Shown here: piece after piece, positions 60,054 to 64,000 of the stretch | Position numbering within the stretch: the stretch's first letter is position 1 | How the letters are laid out: every line of letters starts with the position of its first letter | Source of the DNA: Lachnospiraceae bacterium | Lineage (GTDB): Bacteria > Bacillota > Clostridia > Lachnospirales > Lachnospiraceae | Reading direction: 5' to 3' | Length of the DNA stretch: 64,000 nt | Assembly: GCA_009774175.1 (NCBI GenBank) | Contig: VSNG01000010.1 | Span: 1 to 64,000 of the forward strand | The notes under the pieces: generated by a model | Told to the model about the DNA's origin: nothing | What the model saw: only the letters and a program-made list of their open reading frames with translations | The model's database searches: none | Translations under genes and position numbers: made by a program

Positions 60054-62395
60054 GGGAAATTTTAATTACATCTGCTTTTTTGATTTTGTGCGTTCTGTTG
60101 ATTCGCAGAATTTTCCGTGAAAAGGTCAGCCGGAGATTATTGTATGCGCTCTGGCTTCTGGTGGCGCTTCGGCTTATGATTCCGGGTTCGGCGCAGTTTG
60201 GCATGGGGCCGCTCTCGCAGATACGCCTGATGGATTTGCTGGAAGAGGATAAAAGCGGCATAACGGAGCGGTTGGAGGAGACGGTTTCGCTGGAGGAGCC
60301 GATTCAAATGACGATAGACGCCCGAAGCATCTGGTTTCGTCTGTTCGCTGACGATGCAGTAAGGGAGGCGATGAGGGATATATCCAATGATGGGCCTACC
60401 GCGGTATTTCTGGCGGGTAAATTGGGATTTACCAGACTGGACGTGCTGCGGTTTATCTGGATTGCGGGCATGGTGGTTGTGAGCGCCTGGATTCTCATCA
60501 CAAATATGGTATTTGGCCGCAGATTAAAGAAGTCGAGAAAGCCCTTTGACCTGCCGGAGGAAATATGTACGGCGGCGAGTTTACAGGCTTTGGGCGGGGA
60601 TGGAAAGGGGCGCGGTATTTTCAGGAAGGCGGGACGTTTTCCCGTATTTTATCTGGCGGAGGGACTGGCATCCCCCTGTCTTTACGGATTTTTGGGGCGG
60701 GAGGCGGTTTACCTGTCGGCGGATGTGGTGGAAGACAATGACAGACTGCGGCATGTGGTTGTTCATGAGCTTGTCCACAAAAAGCATGGAGACAGCTTTT
60801 GGGCGATTTTACGAAGCGCGCTTGTGGCGGTGTACTGGTTTCATCCGCTTGTATGGGTGGCGGCGGTCTGTTCCAAGCGGGACTGCGAGCTTGCCTGTGA
60901 CGAGGGAGCGCTTTCGATTTTAGGAGAGGAAGAGCGGATTTCCTACGGAGAGACGCTGCTTTCCATCATTACAAGGAAAGGGCGCGCTTCGGATCTGGTC
61001 TGTACAGCTACGACCATGACAGGCAGCGGGAAGAGCGTAAAAGAACGGATCCAGTTTATCGCAAAGGAGCCCAGGCTTTTATTTGCGGCGGCAGCAGGCG
61101 CGCTTTTTCTGACAGCGGCCGTATGTCTGTTTGTCTTTACCAGAGACGCCGGATTTAACGGAATAACGGTGGACAGTACGGAAGGGCTTACGGTTACGGG
61201 AGCGGACATGCAGATATCGCTGCCTGCAAGCATCGGAGGGATCAGTGGCTGTGTGGTGGAAAAGGAAAGCGACGACGTGATCATTTATCATCTGGAGGCG
61301 CAGGAGGAGGTGGGCAGATTTGCCAGAATGCCGCTTCGAGACGCGCTGCAGCTGGTGGATGAGGGGCGGGAGGTTCTGCCTGTGGGGGATCATGGATATA
61401 ATTACCTTTTGCGCGCCTATCTGGGGGAACCGCTGTCGAGGACAGAGCATGTCTACCATACCTATACGCCGGCCAATGAGGAAGCGGGAGTTTTGAGACA
61501 TGAGGATGTCTATCTTCCGACGGAAAACATTATTACGGAGCCGATTGACGAAGCCAGGTCCGTGACACAGCATACCTACACGCCTGTGGAAGAAGCAGGG
61601 ATGGATATTCCTGTGACGGAAGGCGTGGCGGGGACAGACTGCAATGAGGATACCACTTATATCATAGATGATGATACTTCTTATTCTTATATTAAAGACG
61701 GACAGGAGAGTGAGGGGAATGTGGATTACCTTCCCACTGAACAGATTACGGAGACGGAATATCAGCCACGGGAGGTCAATGTGGATGAGATTAATAGCGA
61801 GTGCTATGTTTATGTGACGGCGGATTATGAAGGGAAGGTAAGGGAAAAATACCGGGACGAGATGGGATTTATTGACAGCGAGCTGAAGGCGGCGGCGGAC
61901 CAGGTGATCATTTTAAGCCTGAACAGGGAAAGGCGGGAAGCGCTGTTTGATGCGCTGACCAGAAACAGAACGCCTTATGTGGGGGACAATGTCAAAACAG
62001 GCGCATTACTTGATGCGCTTCCCTTGCCGCCGACCCTGAACAGGACAGGAGGATTTTCTCTGCAGACGGTGGAAGAGCCATATTCTCTGCGCTTTGATTA
62101 TGAGATGAGTACGGATACTATAACGAAAGAGGATCGGGATATGCTGTACTTTAATGCGGTAATGTTGTTTTATGCCATTGGGAATGTGGAGGAAATTGCG
62201 GTTGGGATTAACCGTCCGGCGGGCACAGAGCCTGCGGATATGATGGAGGTTTATTACAGAGAAGAGCTGGGGCAGGATATTCCGGCTCTACTGAGCGCGG
62301 ATTTTGAAAATGAAGTGGCTTTTCGGGAAAAGCTTTCAACATTGCATAGCGAAGTGGAAAGCTATTTGTCCTCTTACAATTTTTATAATTTTTAA
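60050..62395 (+). CDS. BlaR1-like M56 metallopeptidase sensor with DUF4825-type C-terminal domain
   Basis: This 781-residue protein has N-terminal membrane helices (about 1-25, 140-165), a cytosolic M56 zinc peptidase with HELVH (H239 to H243), KRDCELACDEGAL, and further membrane helices near 340. The extracytoplasmic part is not the penicillin-binding domain of BlaR1. It has twin TYTP-EEAG segments (about 480 and 510) and ends with NRTPYVGDNVKTGALLDALPL and PYSLRFDY-type motifs, the DUF4825 pattern. It probably senses an envelope signal other than beta-lactam and inactivates the BlaI-like repressor. Confidence 0.88.
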   Translation: MREILITSAFLILCVLLIRRIFREKVSRRLLYALWLLVALRLMIPGSAQFGMGPLSQIRLMDLLEEDKSGITERLEETVSLEEPIQMTIDARSIWFRLFADDAVREAMRDISNDGPTAVFLAGKLGFTRLDVLRFIWIAGMVVVSAWILITNMVFGRRLKKSRKPFDLPEEICTAASLQALGGDGKGRGIFRKAGRFPVFYLAEGLASPCLYGFLGREAVYLSADVVEDNDRLRHVVVHELVHKKHGDSFWAILRSALVAVYWFHPLVWVAAVCSKRDCELACDEGALSILGEEERISYGETLLSIITRKGRASDLVCTATTMTGSGKSVKERIQFIAKEPRLLFAAAAGALFLTAAVCLFVFTRDAGFNGITVDSTEGLTVTGADMQISLPASIGGISGCVVEKESDDVIIYHLEAQEEVGRFARMPLRDALQLVDEGREVLPVGDHGYNYLLRAYLGEPLSRTEHVYHTYTPANEEAGVLRHEDVYLPTENIITEPIDEARSVTQHTYTPVEEAGMDIPVTEGVAGTDCNEDTTYIIDDDTSYSYIKDGQESEGNVDYLPTEQITETEYQPREVNVDEINSECYVYVTADYEGKVREKYRDEMGFIDSELKAAADQVIILSLNRERREALFDALTRNRTPYVGDNVKTGALLDALPLPPTLNRTGGFSLQTVEEPYSLRFDYEMSTDTITKEDRDMLYFNAVMLFYAIGNVEEIAVGINRPAGTEPADMMEVYYREELGQDIPALLSADFENEVAFREKLSTLHSEVESYLSSYNFYNF

Positions 62396-62530
62396 AAAAT
62401 ATTAAGAATTATGTAACCCTTTTCTTAAGTTTCCCACTCTAATATATAGTTGTAGGATTGGCGGTTTTAGAGATTTTTTAAAGACTGTCGTATTACAATG
62501 GAAGTACCGTTACAAAAGAGGGGGATCATC

Positions 62531-63685
62531 ATGGGACAGGCACAAAGAAGTGACAGACAAAATGATTTGCGGGAGGAACAGCGGACGGGGTATTCCGCGC
62601 CGCGGCGCAAAAAGCAGAGCAGTACGGGGAAAAAGGCGCAAAGCGCGCAGAGAAACAGTATCAGCGTGATATCGATGGAGAGTCCCCGGAGCAGAGAAAG
62701 AAATGAGTCAGGAAAGGGCCAGCGCCCGCGAAACGGTGCAGGGCGCGCATCAGGGCGCGGCGGAAGGGAAAACGCAGGGCGGCGTCATACAAACAGGGAT
62801 CTGCAGGGTCTGGAGATGTGGGAGATTTCCAGGGAATCGGAGAACCCCCGGCTGATGCGGCTGGCTGACAAAGAGCAGGTTCGATCCACAAGACGGCGGC
62901 AGGATGCCGCCCGCAACAGACCCGCTCCGGCCAGACAGCCACAATCCAAACCCCGTCTGGCCAGCGCGGCCGGCCGTCGTAAGGCGAAGCGCCGGAAGGA
63001 GCTTTTGTGCAGAACCTTTATGCTTTTGGTGATTGCAGTATGTCTGGTGCTCATTTATCAGACGGCCGGTGCGGTATATCAGATGATGCATGACAAGGGA
63101 ATGAGCAATGGCGGAGGAAAGGATAAGAGCAAGGGGATTGTAGAGGTAGTATCCGAGCAATTGGAGAAGAACAAGCTGAAACCGCCGGCAATCACGGAAG
63201 ATTTTCTGGAGATTAACGATTATTCCAGACCGGGAACCGGCCTTGGGAAAGTGAAAAGTATTTTTGTGCATTATACGGCGAATCCGGGTACGACCGCGCA
63301 GCAGAACCGCAGTTATTTTGCCAATCTGGCCCAGACCCATGAAAGGTCGGCCAGCGCTCACTTTATCATTGGATATGACGGAGAGCTGATACAGTGTATT
63401 CCGCTTGAGGAACAGGCCTACGCGGTGGCGACAAGAAACGAGGATTCTATTTCCATTGAGTGCTGCTATCAGGATGAGGAGGGAAAATTCACACAGGAAA
63501 CCTACGATAAGCTTGTACATACGCTGGCCTGGCTCATACAGGAGTATCATCTGTCCACTGATGATATTTTACGGCATTATGACTGTGGCGGGAAGCTGTG
63601 CCCCATTTATTATGTGGAAAATGAGGACGCCTGGGATCAGCTTCTTGCGGATGTGGAAAATTATGAACCGGAGACAGAGCAGTAA
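62531..63685 (+). CDS. N-acetylmuramoyl-L-alanine amidase (Amidase_2) with basic disordered N terminus
   Basis: This is a 384-residue protein. Residues about 1-155 are Arg/Gln/Ser-rich and disordered; a membrane helix follows (LCRTFMLLVIAVCLVLIYQTAGAVY, about 160-185). The catalytic zinc amidase domain lies outside, with VKSIFVHYTANPGTTAQQN (first His), SASAHFIIGYDGELIQ (second His) and LRHYDCGGKLCPIYYV (third His). It cleaves peptidoglycan stem peptides. The ATG at 62531 has GAGGGGGATC upstream; an earlier ATG at 62498 is possible. The 135 bases after the M56 gene hold no other feature. Confidence 0.87.
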   Translation: MGQAQRSDRQNDLREEQRTGYSAPRRKKQSSTGKKAQSAQRNSISVISMESPRSRERNESGKGQRPRNGAGRASGRGGRENAGRRHTNRDLQGLEMWEISRESENPRLMRLADKEQVRSTRRRQDAARNRPAPARQPQSKPRLASAAGRRKAKRRKELLCRTFMLLVIAVCLVLIYQTAGAVYQMMHDKGMSNGGGKDKSKGIVEVVSEQLEKNKLKPPAITEDFLEINDYSRPGTGLGKVKSIFVHYTANPGTTAQQNRSYFANLAQTHERSASAHFIIGYDGELIQCIPLEEQAYAVATRNEDSISIECCYQDEEGKFTQETYDKLVHTLAWLIQEYHLSTDDILRHYDCGGKLCPIYYVENEDAWDQLLADVENYEPETEQ

Positions 63686-63725
63686 CGAAGGAACCGAAGA
63701 ACGGGCAGCAGCGAAGGACTGGCGT

Positions 63726-63755
63726 TTGACACGCTGTTTTCGGGCGTGATATGAT
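63726..63755 (+). promoter_or_regulatory. promoter of the final AraC-type gene
   Basis: A perfect TTGACA (63726-63731) and TATGAT (63750-63755) with an 18-base spacer. A palindrome follows directly. Confidence 0.75.
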
Positions 63756-63760
63756 AAAAC

Positions 63761-63779
63761 GTGAAGTTATTGACTTCAC
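63761..63779. promoter_or_regulatory. palindrome downstream of the promoter
   Basis: GTGAAGT-TATTG-ACTTCAC is a perfect seven-base inverted repeat at the probable transcription start. It suits a repressor or autoregulatory operator. Confidence 0.65.
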
Positions 63780-63795
63780 TGAGGGGAAAGCGGTT

Positions 63796-64000
63796 ATGGA
63801 AAAAGCTTACAAACTGGAATTTGCAGGGGAGCAGACGGGAAGTCTGTATGTGACCAGCTGCGGCCTGTCCCGGACGGAACCGATGCACAGCTTCGGGCCG
63901 GCCTTAAAGCCTCATTATCTGATCCATTATATTTTGAGCGGCAGAGGGAAATTTTTGATTGGCGGAGAAGAATATCCGCTGGAAGCAGGTTACGGATTTT
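63796..64000 (+). CDS. AraC-family regulator, N-terminal cupin part (cut by window end)
   Basis: The first 68 residues are visible. MEKAYKLEFAGEQTGSLYV precedes CGLSRTEPMHSFGPALKPHYLIHYILSG, a typical AraC-binding cupin with the HYLIHYILSGRGKF motif. GAGGGGAAAGCGG provides the ribosome binding site. The DNA-binding domain lies beyond the window, so the assignment is by N-terminal pattern. Confidence 0.8.
   Translation, partial: MEKAYKLEFAGEQTGSLYVTSCGLSRTEPMHSFGPALKPHYLIHYILSGRGKFLIGGEEYPLEAGYGF

Overview
This window is a chromosomal segment of a spore-forming, anaerobic Firmicute. It most likely belongs to the Lachnospiraceae (Clostridia). The clues are sporulation genes (yabP, yabQ, a spoIIE-type phosphatase, YtvI-like and CotS-like proteins), the parS/parA/parB origin-proximal cluster, DUF4446- and DUF3881-type proteins as I recognise them, a reverse-type rubrerythrin with rubredoxin and PerR, a T-box ahead of proS, and strong AGGAGG ribosome binding sites. 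The family-level placement is inference.

Layout. 0-7 kb: two perfect parS sites, a Gfo/Idh/MocA oxidoreductase, parA-parB, a DUF4446 protein, a degenerate HD-GYP protein, serS, a DUF3881-like protein and tRNA-Arg(CCT). 7-15 kb: an LTA-synthase-like sulfatase, cyclopropane fatty acid synthase, a D,D-carboxypeptidase, trmB, thioredoxin and a CPA2 antiporter. 14.9-16.0 kb: a worn accessory patch beside tRNA-Pro(CGG), with broken or chimeric toxin-antitoxin-like genes. 16-26 kb: a flavin/PNPOx protein, an HPr-like protein, an AraC regulator and GH3 glucosidase pair, cca, a CotS-like kinase and a large PEGA-domain lipoprotein, then a decayed MNT/HEPN toxin-antitoxin pair. 26-34 kb: the classic block mazG-hup-rqcP-yabP-yabQ-divIC-spoIIE-tilS-hpt-ftsH. 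34-42 kb: GH13 glycosidase, transglutaminase-like protein, and an ECF sigma / anti-sigma-like / VWA lipoprotein set, then Hsp20. 42-47 kb: remnants, a second HPr-like gene, a perR-rubrerythrin-rubredoxin operon (rubredoxin is a short gene, easily missed), and a two-component system. 47-52 kb: pseudouridine synthase, a YtvI-like permease, an O-antigen-ligase-like protein, and T-box plus proS.

52.4-59.5 kb is the most interesting part. It is a compact operon encoding a complete route from phosphoenolpyruvate to 2-aminoethylphosphonate (PEP mutase, phosphonopyruvate decarboxylase, AEP transaminase), a LicC/PntC-like cytidylyltransferase expected to make CMP-AEP, and a fusion protein that joins a YidC/Oxa1-like membrane insertase domain to a TagF/CDP-glycerol-glycerophosphotransferase-like domain. 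Two small membrane proteins flank the set and a strong terminator ends it. The best reading is a phosphonate cell-surface decoration system in which the fusion protein transfers AEP (or a related group) to a membrane-linked glycopolymer. The enzyme families are recognisable; the transfer step and the reason for the YidC fusion are inference.

59.5-64 kb: a BlaI-type repressor with its promoter and operator, a BlaR1-like M56 metallopeptidase with an unusual C-terminal domain, an N-acetylmuramoyl-alanine amidase, and the start of an AraC-type regulator cut by the window end.
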